64,000 nt of DNA from Kribbella aluminosa (GTDB lineage: Bacteria > Actinomycetota > Actinomycetes > Propionibacteriales > Kribbellaceae). The stretch spans positions 496,001-560,000 of the forward strand of contig NZ_JAGINT010000001.1 in assembly GCF_017876295.1 (NCBI RefSeq), written 5' to 3'. Below, in pieces: positions 26,392 to 34,346 of the stretch; the stretch's first letter is position 1; each line of letters starts with the position of its first letter. Under the pieces are notes generated by a model that saw only the letters and a program-made list of their open reading frames with translations, searched no databases and had not been told where the DNA came from. The translations under genes and the position numbers were made by a program.

Positions 26392-27411
26392 TCAGTTTCG
26401 GGGCGGGAACTTCGAGGAGACCCAGTCGCGGACGCCGCCGAGGCCTTCGCCGAGGTCGCGGAGGAGCTTGGCCAGCGGGTCCTGCGAGCGGCTGAACGCC
26501 TCCGAGTACGACTTGGCCGCGTTCTTCGCCTCCTGCGAGATCGACGCGTCGCCGTCGTCCTCGCGCTTCGGGTAGTCGCCGGAGACGATCGTCGTGTACT
26601 CGCCCTCGTCGACCCAGCGGCGCAGCTCGTGCGCCCGGATCACGGCCAGCGGGTGCGACTGGGCCTCGAGCAGCAGCAGCTTCAGCACGCTGTCGCGCAG
26701 GTCGCCGGCGCTCTCGTACTCCGTGCCCTGTGCAAGGAATGCCGTCGTGTCGAGCTCGGCGAGCTGGCCGCCGCTGGCGAGCTTCATCTGGACGCGCAGC
26801 GCGACCGCCGGGTCCTGGACCGCGAGCAGACCGGCCCGGTCGCCGGACAGCTCGGCCTTGCGCGACCACTCGTGCAGGGCCGCGATGATCGCGCGCAGTC
26901 CGAGCGCGCCCATCGGCATCCAGTTGAACGCGCCGGTGAGCCGCATCAGCCACATCAGCAGCGACTGGTACAGGGCGTGCCCGCTCTGCGCGTGGCCGAG
27001 CTCATGCCCGAGGACGAACCGCAGCTCCTCCTCGTCGAGGCCCGGAAGGAGCGCGCTGTTCACCACGATGAACGGCTTGTCCATGCCGATGGTGACCGCG
27101 TTCCAGATCGGGCTGTTGGTGACGTACAGCTCGGGGAGGTCCCGGACGTCGAGGGTGCTGGCCGCCTCGGTGTACAGCCGGTTCACGGTCGGGAACTGCC
27201 GCTCGTCGACCCGGATCGCCGACCCGAGGTACTGCAGCCGGAAGGCGCGCTCGTTGATCAGCCCGGACATCTTCCGCAGTACGTAGTCGAACCCCTTCAG
27301 CTGCCGCAGCGCCACCAGCGCACCGCGGTCCGCGGGGTGCTCCCACGCCCGCGAGCTGATGTCGGTCAACGTCACCCGCTGCCGCGTCGGCCGATCACTG
27401 TTCTCGGTCAT
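26392..27411 (-). CDS. M48-family zinc metallopeptidase
   Basis: This encodes 339 residues. The zinc motif is FVLGHELGHAQSGH (HExxH at 136-140), preceded by the strand FIVVNSALLPGLDEEEL. The third ligand is probably the Glu in SRKAELSGDRAGL about 50 residues later. The core is flanked by an N-terminal region that has TVNRLYTEAASTLDVRDLPELYV, as in cytoplasm-facing Ste24/HtpX relatives. One weakly hydrophobic pair (LLMWLMRLTGAFNWMPMGALGLRAII) follows the active site, so membrane association is possible. The C-terminal 60 residues look flexible and charged. It stands alone between gene pairs. A stress or membrane protein quality role is a guess from the family. Confidence 0.88.
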   Translation of the reverse strand: MTENSDRPTRQRVTLTDISSRAWEHPADRGALVALRQLKGFDYVLRKMSGLINERAFRLQYLGSAIRVDERQFPTVNRLYTEAASTLDVRDLPELYVTNSPIWNAVTIGMDKPFIVVNSALLPGLDEEELRFVLGHELGHAQSGHALYQSLLMWLMRLTGAFNWMPMGALGLRAIIAALHEWSRKAELSGDRAGLLAVQDPAVALRVQMKLASGGQLAELDTTAFLAQGTEYESAGDLRDSVLKLLLLEAQSHPLAVIRAHELRRWVDEGEYTTIVSGDYPKREDDGDASISQEAKNAAKSYSEAFSRSQDPLAKLLRDLGEGLGGVRDWVSSKFPPRN

Positions 27412-27513
27412 CGTTCCCCCTGCCCGGTCGTCATGAGTTCCGACAGTAGCTCGCTTTCGGGGTCCTGCGTCCGGTCACCGAGCGTAGGAATACTCAAATC
27501 GGTCTGGAAGTCC

Positions 27514-27519
27514 TAGCCT
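27514..27519 (+). promoter_or_regulatory. -10 box of a leaderless promoter
   Basis: TAGCCT ends 7 nt before the ATG at 27527. With no ribosome binding site present, transcription probably starts at the start codon itself. I see no clear -35 element. Confidence 0.6.
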
Positions 27520-27526
27520 GGCCCGC

Positions 27527-28645
27527 ATGAGTGAGGTTGACGGGGTGTGCCGCGAGGTCGATCGCCGCGACGAGAAGGACCGGGCCTGGGTGTCCGAGGC
27601 GATCCGGGTCGTGGACGCCGACGCGAACCGGAGCGCGGACACGCATCTGCACGTGTTCCCGATGCCGGAAGGTACCGGTGTGGACCTGTACCTCAAGGAC
27701 GAGTCCGTGCACCCGACCGGCTCGCTCAAGCACCGCCTGGCCCGGTCGCTGTTCCTGTACGCCCTCTGCAACGGCTGGATCCACGAGGGCACCGCGGTGA
27801 TCGAGGCGTCCAGCGGCTCCACAGCGGTCAGCGAGGCGTACTTCGCGCGCCTGCTCGGTCTCCCGTTCGTCGCCGTGATGCCGCGCTCGACCAGCCCCGA
27901 GAAGGTCGAGCTGATCGAGTTCTACGGCGGCCGCTGCCACTTCGTCGAGCGCTCCGGGCAGATCTACGGCGAGGCCAAGCGGCTCGCCGAGGAGACCGGC
28001 GGGCACTACATGGACCAGTTCACGTACGCCGAACGCGCGACCGACTGGCGCGGCAACAACAACATCGCCGAGTCGATCTTCGGCCAGCTGTCGCTCGAAC
28101 AGCACCCGATCCCGACCTGGATCGTGGTCGGCGCCGGGACCGGCGGTACGTCGGCCACCATCGGCCGGTACGTCCGCTACCAGCGCCACGAGACCTCGGT
28201 CGCGGTCGTCGACCCCGAGAACTCCGCGTTCTTCCCGGCCTTCGAAGCCGGCGACCACGAGTTCTCCACCGGCCGCCCGTCCCGCATCGAAGGGATCGGC
28301 CGCCCGCGCGTCGAACCGTCGTTCGTCCTCGGCGTCGTCGACCGGATGATCTCCGTCCCGGACGCCGCCTCGATCGCCGCGATGCGCTTCTGCTCTCGCG
28401 TCACCGGCCGCCTCGTCGGCGGCTCCACCGGCACCAACCTGTGGGGCGCCCTCCGCCTGGCCGCCGAAATGCGCCGTACCGGAGCCCACGGCAGCATCGT
28501 CACCCTCCTCTGCGACAGCGGCGAACGCTACGGCAACACCTACTACGACGACGCCTGGCTCCGCACCAGCGGCATCGACATCACCCCGTACGCCGCCACC
28601 CTGGAAACCTTCGCCACCACCGGCCACTGGACCGAGCCGAAGTAG
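27527..28645 (+). CDS. PLP-dependent L-cysteine desulfhydrase Cds1-like (cysteine synthase superfamily)
   Basis: This encodes 372 residues. It has the cysteine synthase/CBS beta-family fold: [19 protein letters not shown], where Lys68 should bind [25 protein letters not shown] for the substrate carboxylate, the phosphate loop [16 protein letters not shown], and [16 protein letters not shown] at the C-terminus. The HPTGSLKHR context and the C-terminal extension resemble the mycobacterial cysteine desulfhydrase Cds1, which splits cysteine into pyruvate, ammonia and sulfide, more than CysK or CysM. It stands alone with a leaderless-type promoter. Confidence 0.85.
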   Translation: MSEVDGVCREVDRRDEKDRAWVSEAIRVVDADANRSADTHLHVFPMPEGTGVDLYLKDESVHPTGSLKHRLARSLFLYALCNGWIHEGTAVIEASSGSTAVSEAYFARLLGLPFVAVMPRSTSPEKVELIEFYGGRCHFVERSGQIYGEAKRLAEETGGHYMDQFTYAERATDWRGNNNIAESIFGQLSLEQHPIPTWIVVGAGTGGTSATIGRYVRYQRHETSVAVVDPENSAFFPAFEAGDHEFSTGRPSRIEGIGRPRVEPSFVLGVVDRMISVPDAASIAAMRFCSRVTGRLVGGSTGTNLWGALRLAAEMRRTGAHGSIVTLLCDSGERYGNTYYDDAWLRTSGIDITPYAATLETFATTGHWTEPK

Positions 28646-28688
28646 TAGTCCCACGTGGCGACGGGCTCTCGCACTAAACTGCGGCGAC

Positions 28689-28724
28689 CCCGACTATAAT
28701 ACCTGCATCCGTACTATAGTCGGG
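28689..28724. promoter_or_regulatory. Inverted-repeat promoter/operator of the MNT-HEPN pair
   Basis: CCCGACTATA at 28689-28698 is repeated exactly inverted at 28715-28724 with a 16-nt spacer. The left arm runs into TATAAT (28695-28700), a consensus -10 box, so a protein bound here would cover the promoter. It ends 5 nt before the first candidate start codon of the nucleotidyltransferase gene, which itself begins with a winged-helix region, suggesting autoregulation. Confidence 0.65.
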
Positions 28725-28729
28725 TTATC

Positions 28730-29389
28730 GTGACAATTGTGATGGGGGCTGTGATGGACCTCGCACGCCCGATCGGCACTGTGGTCCCGACACTGGACGG
28801 TCCTGTGCTGGCAGCGCTCGCTCGCACCACCCAGCCCTTGACGGGCCGTCGAGTGCACCAGTTGGCCGAGGTGGGCAGCGAATCCGGAGTGCGCAAGGTT
28901 CTGACCAGGCTGGTCGACACCGGACTGGTCACGGCCACAGCCGCTGGCCCGAGCGTCATGTACGTGCTGAATCGCAAGCACCTGGCCGCGGATGCTGTCC
29001 TCGACCTCGTGTCCCTGCCCGGCAAGCTGGTCCACCGCCTCACGGAGGCGGTTGGGCAGTGGGAGGCACTCCCCGTGCATGTCAGCCTCTTCGGCTCGGT
29101 CGCTCGAGGGGAAGGCGGCCTCGACAGCGACATCGATCTTCTCGTGGTGCACGCGGCGGACAAGTCATCCACCGCACTGCCCGACAAGATCGCGATGCTT
29201 GCCGAGCAAGTTCACGAGTGGACGGGCAACTTCCTCCAGACCTACGCGATCAGCATCGACGAATTGGCCAACCATCTCCTGGCCGGCGAACCGATCGTGA
29301 ACGAGTGGCTCCGCGACTGCATCACGGTCTACGGCCACGACTTCCGCCGTCTTCACGCCGAGGTCAGCAGGAACGTGCTGGGCCGATGA
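28730..29389 (+). CDS. Helix-turn-helix/nucleotidyltransferase fusion (MNT-type antitoxin-like)
   Basis: This encodes 219 residues from GTG 28730; GTG 28751 or ATG 28754, just after GGGGG, are alternatives. The N-terminal part (about 25-85) resembles a winged helix: LTGRRVHQLAEVGSESGVRKVLTRLVDTGLV. The C-terminal part has the pol-beta-type nucleotidyltransferase signature VSLFGSVARGEGGLDSDIDLLVV with GS at 122-123 and the metal pair DxD at 134-136. Such minimal nucleotidyltransferases are encoded next to HEPN proteins and in studied cases AMPylate and silence them. It overlaps a HEPN-like gene by 4 bp and is preceded by an inverted-repeat promoter. Confidence 0.85.
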   Translation: MTIVMGAVMDLARPIGTVVPTLDGPVLAALARTTQPLTGRRVHQLAEVGSESGVRKVLTRLVDTGLVTATAAGPSVMYVLNRKHLAADAVLDLVSLPGKLVHRLTEAVGQWEALPVHVSLFGSVARGEGGLDSDIDLLVVHAADKSSTALPDKIAMLAEQVHEWTGNFLQTYAISIDELANHLLAGEPIVNEWLRDCITVYGHDFRRLHAEVSRNVLGR

Positions 29390-29772
29390 GCCCGACCAAG
29401 GGCCGGACCGAAGACTGCAACCGGGCGCAGGCCCGCGTTCGACTGAACCAGGCCCGCGCCTTCCTCGACGTTGCCGAGCTGGTCGAGGGCGAGGAGAACG
29501 ACCTTTCCACCGATCACGTCTCCGCGGCCCTCGCAGTCCTCGCCGGCATCGCGGCAGCCGACGCTGCCTGCTGTACGGCGCTCGGGTACCGGTCGCGCGG
29601 ACAGGACCACCGCCGAGCACTCGCCCTTGTCGCTCAAGCCGGCTCCGACGGCATCAAAGACAACGCCCACTACGGACTGGTGTTCGTCCAGCCCGGGCAG
29701 GTGAAGAAGGCCGTGCGGCACGCGAGGATTCTCGTTGACGGCGCTTCGAAGCTCCTCACCGAACAAAGCTGA
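29386..29772 (+). CDS. HEPN-like protein, probable toxin partner of the nucleotidyltransferase
   Basis: This encodes 128 residues from ATG 29386, coupled to the preceding gene (ATGA). It is predicted to be all helical: NRAQARVRLNQARAFLDVAELV, then VSAALAVLAGIAAADAACCTALG, then a C-terminal helix with KKAVRHARILVDGASKLL. The segment YRSRGQDHRRAL gives Arg69-x5-His75, matching the R-x4-6-H ribonuclease motif of HEPN toxins. I rest the call on this motif, the size and the MNT neighbour; the fold itself was not checked. The pair may be a toxin-antitoxin or phage-defence module. Confidence 0.72.
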   Translation: MSPTKGRTEDCNRAQARVRLNQARAFLDVAELVEGEENDLSTDHVSAALAVLAGIAAADAACCTALGYRSRGQDHRRALALVAQAGSDGIKDNAHYGLVFVQPGQVKKAVRHARILVDGASKLLTEQS

Positions 29773-29818
29773 CCAGTTCGGCGAGGATCGCCCTCCCGGG
29801 AGTGCTGCCAGGGTCGTT

Positions 29819-30778
29819 TCATGGCAGTAAGGCGAGTTTGCCTGTGGTGGTTCGGGATTCGAGTTGTGTGAGGGCTTTCGGGCCGTCGGTGAGTGCGTAG
29901 GTGGTTGGGGTGGTGGGGGTGAGGACGCCGGTGGAGATCAGGGTGAACAGTTCGGTGAGGACTTCGCCGTAGATGTGTGGTGTGTGCTGGATTAGTGCGC
30001 CGAGGTTCAGGCCGATGACGTGGAGCTGGTGTTTGTAGACCAGGTCCCAGTTGGTGAGGGTTGAGGTGCCGGCGGCCAGGCCGTAGACGACTACGCGGCC
30101 GGTGACGGGTTTGGTCACCTCGAGGCTGGTGGTGAGGGTGGTGGATTCGAGGGACAGGTCGACGCCGGTGGTCAGGTCGAGGATGTCGGTGGTCAGGCTG
30201 GGGCTGCGGGAGTCCAGGACGTGGTCGGCGCCCAGGCGGCGTACGGTGTCGTGCTTCTCCGGTGAGGCCGTGGCGATCACCGTGGCGCCGTGGTGCTTGG
30301 CCATCCGTACGGCGGCCTGGCCGGTGGCGCCGGCTGCGGCGTGGATCAGGACGGTCTCGCCGGCCGCCAGGCTGCCCAGCGGGCGGAGGGCCGCCAGCGC
30401 GGTCGGCCAGTTGACGACCAGGCCGAGCGCCTGTTCGTCGTCCCACCCGGCCGGCACGGGGAGCGCGGCGACCGCGGGCAGTACGGCGTACTCCGCGAAC
30501 GCACCGCCGCCGATGCACACGCCGATCACGTGCATACCGGGCGCGAGGTCGACGCCCGCGCCGACGGAGACCACCTCGCCGGCGGCCTCGATTCCGGCGA
30601 CGTACGGCGGCTGCGGGCCGCCCGCGAACGTGCCGTGCGACTGGGAGCTGTCGACGAAGTTCACCCCGGCGGCCGTCACCCGGACGAGCACCTCGCCCGG
30701 CCCGGGGCGGGGGACCGATGCGTCCGTCAGCTTCAGGTCCTGCGGTCCGTTCAGCGACGTCTGCAGTAGTGCTCGCAT
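29819..30778 (-). CDS. NADPH:quinone oxidoreductase-type zinc-less alcohol dehydrogenase family protein
   Basis: This encodes 319 residues. I chose ATG 30778 (MRALLQTSLNG) because AGAGGTG precedes it; a start at 30823 would lie beyond the operator. It has a GroES-like N-terminal domain (VPRPGPGEVLVRVTAAGVNFVD...GGPQPPYVAGIEAAGEVVSVG) and a Rossmann domain with GETVLIHAAAGATGQAAVRMAKHHGATVIATA. The zinc-ligand cysteines are absent, so it is in the QOR/crotonase-reductase branch that reduces quinones or enones with NADPH. It is divergent from a TetR gene, with two like palindromes between them. Confidence 0.9.
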   Translation of the reverse strand: MRALLQTSLNGPQDLKLTDASVPRPGPGEVLVRVTAAGVNFVDSSQSHGTFAGGPQPPYVAGIEAAGEVVSVGAGVDLAPGMHVIGVCIGGGAFAEYAVLPAVAALPVPAGWDDEQALGLVVNWPTALAALRPLGSLAAGETVLIHAAAGATGQAAVRMAKHHGATVIATASPEKHDTVRRLGADHVLDSRSPSLTTDILDLTTGVDLSLESTTLTTSLEVTKPVTGRVVVYGLAAGTSTLTNWDLVYKHQLHVIGLNLGALIQHTPHIYGEVLTELFTLISTGVLTPTTPTTYALTDGPKALTQLESRTTTGKLALLP

Positions 30779-30787
30779 CCCACACCT

Positions 30788-30815
30788 CTTTTGTTGGTCG
30801 ATCGGCCAACAAAAG
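30788..30815. promoter_or_regulatory. Operator 1 of the TetR/quinone oxidoreductase divergon
   Basis: CTTTTGTTGG at 30788-30797 pairs with CCAACAAAAG at 30806-30815 around TCGATCGG. The whole 28 bp is palindromic but for one pair. It lies 10 bp upstream of the oxidoreductase start codon on the minus strand, so binding would block that transcript. Confidence 0.75.
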
Positions 30816-30850
30816 AGTTGCACCGCGGAGAAGGGTGAGTCAAGATGAAC

Positions 30851-30866
30851 TTGGTCGATCGACCAA
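30851..30866. promoter_or_regulatory. Operator 2 of the TetR/quinone oxidoreductase divergon
   Basis: TTGGTCGATCGACCAA is a perfect 16-bp palindrome that repeats the core of operator 1 with one base changed. Its centre is 57 bp from that of operator 1. It ends 18 bp before the TetR start, suggesting autoregulation. Confidence 0.75.
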
Positions 30867-30884
30867 CAAACTTCGGAGGAGCGG

Positions 30885-31463
30885 ATGGCGACCCGCGGCA
30901 GACCGCGTACGTTCGACCCGGACGTCGCCTTGCGCCAGGCCCTCGACGTGTTCTGGGAACGCGGCTACGAAGGCACCTCGCTGAGCGACCTCGCCGAGGC
31001 GATGGGGATCCGTTCCGCGAGCATCTACGCGTACTTCGGCAGCAAGGAGGACCTGTTCCGCCAGGTCATGAGCCTGTACGGCGCAACCGCCGGCGAACCG
31101 CCCCGCCGTGCCCTCCGTGACGGCGCGACCGCCCGCGACGCGATCCACGCGATGCTGCGGGCGACCGCGGACCAGATCACCCACCCCGAGCATCCGCACT
31201 ATTGCATGCTGATCCTCGCCGCCCCCACCGGCGCCGTCGAGAACCACGCCGTCCGCCAGTTCCTCGCCGACGGCCGCCGGCGCATATACGACGAGATCAG
31301 GGACCGCCTGGCCGCCGACGTACCGCCCGCGCGACTCGACGCGATCGCCCGCTACTACACGACCGTCGTCCAAGGCCTCTCCCTCCAGGCCCGCGACGGC
31401 GCCACCCGCCCCGAACTGGAAACCGTCATCACCTGCGCAATGTCCGCCTGGGAAGCCCTATGA
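30885..31463 (+). CDS. TetR-family transcriptional regulator
   Basis: This encodes 192 residues from ATG 30885 with GGAGGAG at 30875-30881. The DNA-binding domain is GRPRTFDPDVALRQALDVFWERGYEGTSLSDLAEAMGIRSASIYAYFGSKEDLF, in the YcdC/AcrR-like branch that often starts with GRPR. The C-terminal domain contains PEHPHYCMLILAAPTG, where the Cys might be redox-active as in some quinone or electrophile sensors; this is speculation. It is divergent from the quinone oxidoreductase gene and two matching operators lie between, so that gene is its likely target. Confidence 0.93.
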   Translation: MATRGRPRTFDPDVALRQALDVFWERGYEGTSLSDLAEAMGIRSASIYAYFGSKEDLFRQVMSLYGATAGEPPRRALRDGATARDAIHAMLRATADQITHPEHPHYCMLILAAPTGAVENHAVRQFLADGRRRIYDEIRDRLAADVPPARLDAIARYYTTVVQGLSLQARDGATRPELETVITCAMSAWEAL

Positions 31464-31487
31464 CCCGAACCGGCATGTCCGGCGAAT

Positions 31488-32261
31488 CTAGTGGCCGGTG
31501 GCGTCCTGGAGGATCCAGGTGAGGAGGGCGTGGGTGTCCTGGGCGCGTTCGGTGGGGGTGTTGTAGGTGGTCGGGGTGCCGGGGGTTTCGCGGATGGCGA
31601 GGGCTTCCTCGGCGAGCTGGTGCCAGCGGGGGTCCAGGGAGTTGAGGACGTACCGGCCGGCGCCGCTCTTCGAGGTGAGGGTTCGGGTGGTGAGGAGGTG
31701 GTGGAGGCGGGGGGCGCCGAGGGTGACCCAGGCGACGGCGGCGTCGTTCTGGCCGGCGGTGGCGAGGTCGGCGAGCTCGATCCGCCGGGCGATGGCGCGC
31801 CAGTACGTGTCGAGGTTCGTCCGGGTGAACGCGATCAGGTCGTCGAGGTTCGTGTAGACCGGCGGGAGTTCGCCGTGGACGACCACCGGGCGCTCGGCCA
31901 GCTCGTGCCAGGTGACCAGGTTGATGTCGCTGGTGCCCTCGGGGTTGAACGCCCCCTGGAAGAACACCGGACGCGGCGAGAGCGCTGACGGATGGGTCGC
32001 CAAGTCGGCGGCCGTGCAGTGAAAGCCGTCGAAGGTCAGCTCCGCCTTGGCTGTCTCGTGTGCCTCCTGCAGGAGCTTCAGATCGCTTCCGGCCGGTACG
32101 TCGTCCCACACCGCGACGAAGTCGACGTCGCTACCGGGGAAGAACTCGCCCCAGCAGATCGACCCGTGCAGGAACAGCCCGGTCAGCCGTTCCGGAAGGC
32201 GGCTGTCCACCTCGGCCAGGAAGCGCTCGGTCAGTTCCGCGACAGCAACCGGCAAAGTCAT
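31488..32261 (-). CDS. Nucleotidyltransferase with aminoglycoside adenylyltransferase-like layout
   Basis: This encodes 257 residues. I chose ATG 32261 (MTLPVAVAELTERF); a huge upstream extension of this frame is only the shadow of menA and menE. The N-terminal domain has LFLHGSICWGEFFPGSDVDFVAVWDD with GS at 33-34 and the metal ligands Asp45 and Asp47. The C-terminal part is helical (GAPRLHHLLTTRTLTSKSGAGRYVLNSL), resembling AadA-type enzymes and the related DUF4111 proteins. Resistance or a housekeeping nucleotide transfer are both possible. It follows menA by 11 bp on the same strand, so it is probably co-transcribed with it, an odd pairing. Confidence 0.8.
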   Translation of the reverse strand: MTLPVAVAELTERFLAEVDSRLPERLTGLFLHGSICWGEFFPGSDVDFVAVWDDVPAGSDLKLLQEAHETAKAELTFDGFHCTAADLATHPSALSPRPVFFQGAFNPEGTSDINLVTWHELAERPVVVHGELPPVYTNLDDLIAFTRTNLDTYWRAIARRIELADLATAGQNDAAVAWVTLGAPRLHHLLTTRTLTSKSGAGRYVLNSLDPRWHQLAEEALAIRETPGTPTTYNTPTERAQDTHALLTWILQDATGH

Positions 32262-32272
32262 GCCGCCGAAGC

Positions 32273-33145
32273 CTACCCACCGATGGCTAGGCCGAGTCCG
32301 AGGCCGACGGCGTACAGGAGTTCGGTGAGGCCGGTGTTCTTCAGGACCGGGATGAGGGCCGGGCCGACCGCGTCGCTGAGAATCACCCGCGTGGACTTGA
32401 TGGCCAGTGGGACGGCGATGAAGGCCAGCAGCGCCCACGGGGTCGCGGCTGCCGAGACGGCGGCCAGGACGAAGGCGAGGACCACCAGAGCGGCGTACAG
32501 GCGGCGGGAGTTGGCCGCGCCCAGGACCACGGCCAGCGTGCGCTTGCCGGTCACCGAGTCGGTGGGGATGTCGCGGAGGTTGTTGGCGACCAGCAGCGCG
32601 CAGGCGATCGAGCCGACCGAGACGGCGCCCGCGACGGCGGTCCAGTGCACGGTCTCGGCCTGGACGTACGTCGTACCGAGCACGGCGACCAGTCCGAAGA
32701 AGAGGAAAACGCTGACCTCGCCGAGGGCGCGGTAGCCGTACGGCTTCTTGCCGCCGGTGTAGAACCACGCGCCGAGCAGCGACGCGGCCCCGGCGACCAG
32801 CAGCCACCAGGTGGTTGTGGCGCACAGCACGATGCCGAGCACGGCGCCGACACCGAAACAGCTGAACGCGGCCGTCTTCACGGCGCCGGGAGAGGCGACC
32901 TTGGAGCCGACCAGGCGCAACGGGCCGACGCGGTTCTCGTCGGTGCCGCGGATGCCGTCGCTGTAGTCGTTGGCGTAGTTGACGCCGATCTGCAGCGCCA
33001 GCGCGACGCCGAGGGCCAGCAGTGCCTTCCACCAGACGAAGCCGTCCAGGTAGGCGGCCGCGCCGGTTCCGACGAGCACGGGGGAGATCGCGGCGGGCAA
33101 GGTGCGGGGGCGGGCGCCTTCGATCCACTGGGCAGGGGTAGCCAT
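32273..33145 (-). CDS. menA: 1,4-dihydroxy-2-naphthoate polyprenyltransferase
   Basis: This encodes 290 residues from ATG 33145 (MATPAQWIEGARPRTL). It is a UbiA-type integral membrane prenyltransferase with about eight or nine helices. The first Asp-rich motif is NYANDYSDGIRGTDENR, where Mg-diphosphate binds; the second is NNLRDIPTDSVTGKRTLAV. ARPRTLPAAISPVLVG is the MenA N-terminal signature. It joins the long prenyl tail to dihydroxynaphthoate, giving demethylmenaquinone. It is divergent from menE across a 109-bp region that contains a 40-bp palindrome. Confidence 0.95.
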   Translation of the reverse strand: MATPAQWIEGARPRTLPAAISPVLVGTGAAAYLDGFVWWKALLALGVALALQIGVNYANDYSDGIRGTDENRVGPLRLVGSKVASPGAVKTAAFSCFGVGAVLGIVLCATTTWWLLVAGAASLLGAWFYTGGKKPYGYRALGEVSVFLFFGLVAVLGTTYVQAETVHWTAVAGAVSVGSIACALLVANNLRDIPTDSVTGKRTLAVVLGAANSRRLYAALVVLAFVLAAVSAAATPWALLAFIAVPLAIKSTRVILSDAVGPALIPVLKNTGLTELLYAVGLGLGLAIGG

Positions 33146-33162
33146 GACCGTCGATTCTGTCA

Positions 33163-33202
33163 GCCACACGGTCGACCCGCCGCGGCGGGCCGACCGTGTG
33201 GC
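33163..33202. promoter_or_regulatory. 40-bp near-perfect palindrome between divergent menA and menE
   Basis: Outer arms GCCACACGGTCG (33163-33174) and its exact inverse (33191-33202) enclose the palindrome CCCGCCGCGGCGGG (33176-33189). Only one base pair of the 40-bp symmetry is broken (A33175/C33190). The half-site CCGACCGTG recurs at 33226-33234, just before the menE -10 box. It starts 18 bp upstream of menA and ends 52 bp upstream of menE, so one bound protein could act on both. Confidence 0.7.
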
Positions 33203-33239
33203 AAAGCTCTCCAACGTGCTGCGAGCCGACCGTGGGCCG

Positions 33240-33245
33240 TACGCT
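33240..33245 (+). promoter_or_regulatory. -10 box of the menE promoter
   Basis: TACGCT lies 9 nt before the ATG at 33255. There is no ribosome binding site, so the menECD transcript is probably leaderless or nearly so. Confidence 0.5.
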
Positions 33246-33254
33246 CGGTGTGAC

Positions 33255-34346
33255 ATGTCTACCTTGCGGCTGATTCCCGGTACGCCGGACGCGGTCTTGT
33301 CGGCGCTGAGCGAAGTACTCGACGGGAGCGGTGCGCCGTTCGCCCCGGTGCCGGAGGACGCCGTCGGGGCTGCGCGGGTGCACCAGGCCGCGGCGCCGGA
33401 CGAGCCGCTCGAGGACGACTGCGCCGTGGTGCTGACCACGTCCGGGTCCTCGGGCGAGCCGAAGGGCGTGCTGCTGTCGCGGGACGCCCTGATCTCCTCG
33501 GCGGTCGCCACCCATGACCGGCTCGGCGGCCCCGGGCAGTGGCTGCTGCCGATGAAGCCGTACTTCGTCGGCGGCCTGCAGATCCTCACCCGCTCGCTGG
33601 TCGCCGGTACGACGCCGGTCCCGGTCGGCGACAGCTTCACCGCCGCGGCCCGCCGGCTGACCGGAGACCGCCGCTACACCGCGATGGTCCCGACGCAGCT
33701 GGCGCGCTATCTCGAGACGGACCTGGAAGCGCTGCGGTCGTTCGACGCGATCATCATCGGCGGGGCGTCGACGCCGGAGCCGCTGAAACGGCGCGCGCGG
33801 GAAGCCGGCGTGACCGCGATCCCGGCGTACGGGATGACCGAGACCGGCAGCGGTTGCGTGTACGACGGGGTGCCGCTGGACGGTACGTCGATCGACCTGG
33901 ACGGCGGGCGGATCCTGATCAAGGGCAGCACGCTGTTCTCCGGGTACCGGCTGCGTCCGGAGCTGACCGCCGACGTACTGCGGGACGGCTGGTTCCGTAC
34001 GCAGGACCGTGGCGAGTTCGTGGACGGGCGCCTGCGGGTTGTCGGCCGCGTGGACGACGTGGTGATCTCCGGGGGCGTGAACGTCACGCTGACCACCGTG
34101 CAGGCGCGGCTGCTCGAACACCCCCGGGTGAAGGACGCTGTCGTGCTGGGAGCACCCGATGCGGAGTGGGGGACACGGGTGATCGCTTTCGTCGTCGGTG
34201 AGCCCGCGCGGGACGAGGTCCGCGACTGGGTCAGCGAGACCCTGCCGCGGACCTGGGCGCCGCAGGACGTCGTACAGCTGGAGGCGTTGCCGATGCTTGC
34301 TTCGGGCAAGGTTGACCGGCAGCGGCTGCTGGAGAACGCTCGGTGA
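33255..34346 (+). CDS. menE: o-Succinylbenzoate-CoA ligase
   Basis: This encodes 363 residues, short for the adenylate-forming family but usual for actinobacterial MenE, which lack much of the N-terminal part. Motifs are VVLTTSGSSGEPKGVLLS (P-loop, residues 58-76), PAYGMTETGSGCVYDG (ATP/acyl site), WFRTQDRGEF, and the C-terminal hinge RVVGRVDDVVISGGVNV with the late Lys in LASGKVDRQRL. It activates o-succinylbenzoate with ATP and CoA. ATG 33255 is the only sensible start and has no ribosome binding site. It overlaps menC by 4 bp. Confidence 0.94.
   Translation: MSTLRLIPGTPDAVLSALSEVLDGSGAPFAPVPEDAVGAARVHQAAAPDEPLEDDCAVVLTTSGSSGEPKGVLLSRDALISSAVATHDRLGGPGQWLLPMKPYFVGGLQILTRSLVAGTTPVPVGDSFTAAARRLTGDRRYTAMVPTQLARYLETDLEALRSFDAIIIGGASTPEPLKRRAREAGVTAIPAYGMTETGSGCVYDGVPLDGTSIDLDGGRILIKGSTLFSGYRLRPELTADVLRDGWFRTQDRGEFVDGRLRVVGRVDDVVISGGVNVTLTTVQARLLEHPRVKDAVVLGAPDAEWGTRVIAFVVGEPARDEVRDWVSETLPRTWAPQDVVQLEALPMLASGKVDRQRLLENAR

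Noticed and set aside
31488..34121. An 877-codon open frame on the minus strand covering menA and part of menE
   Set aside because: Only its last 257 codons make a sensible protein (nucleotidyltransferase from ATG 32261). The rest is low-complexity Arg/Pro-rich translation opposite or out of frame with menA and menE.
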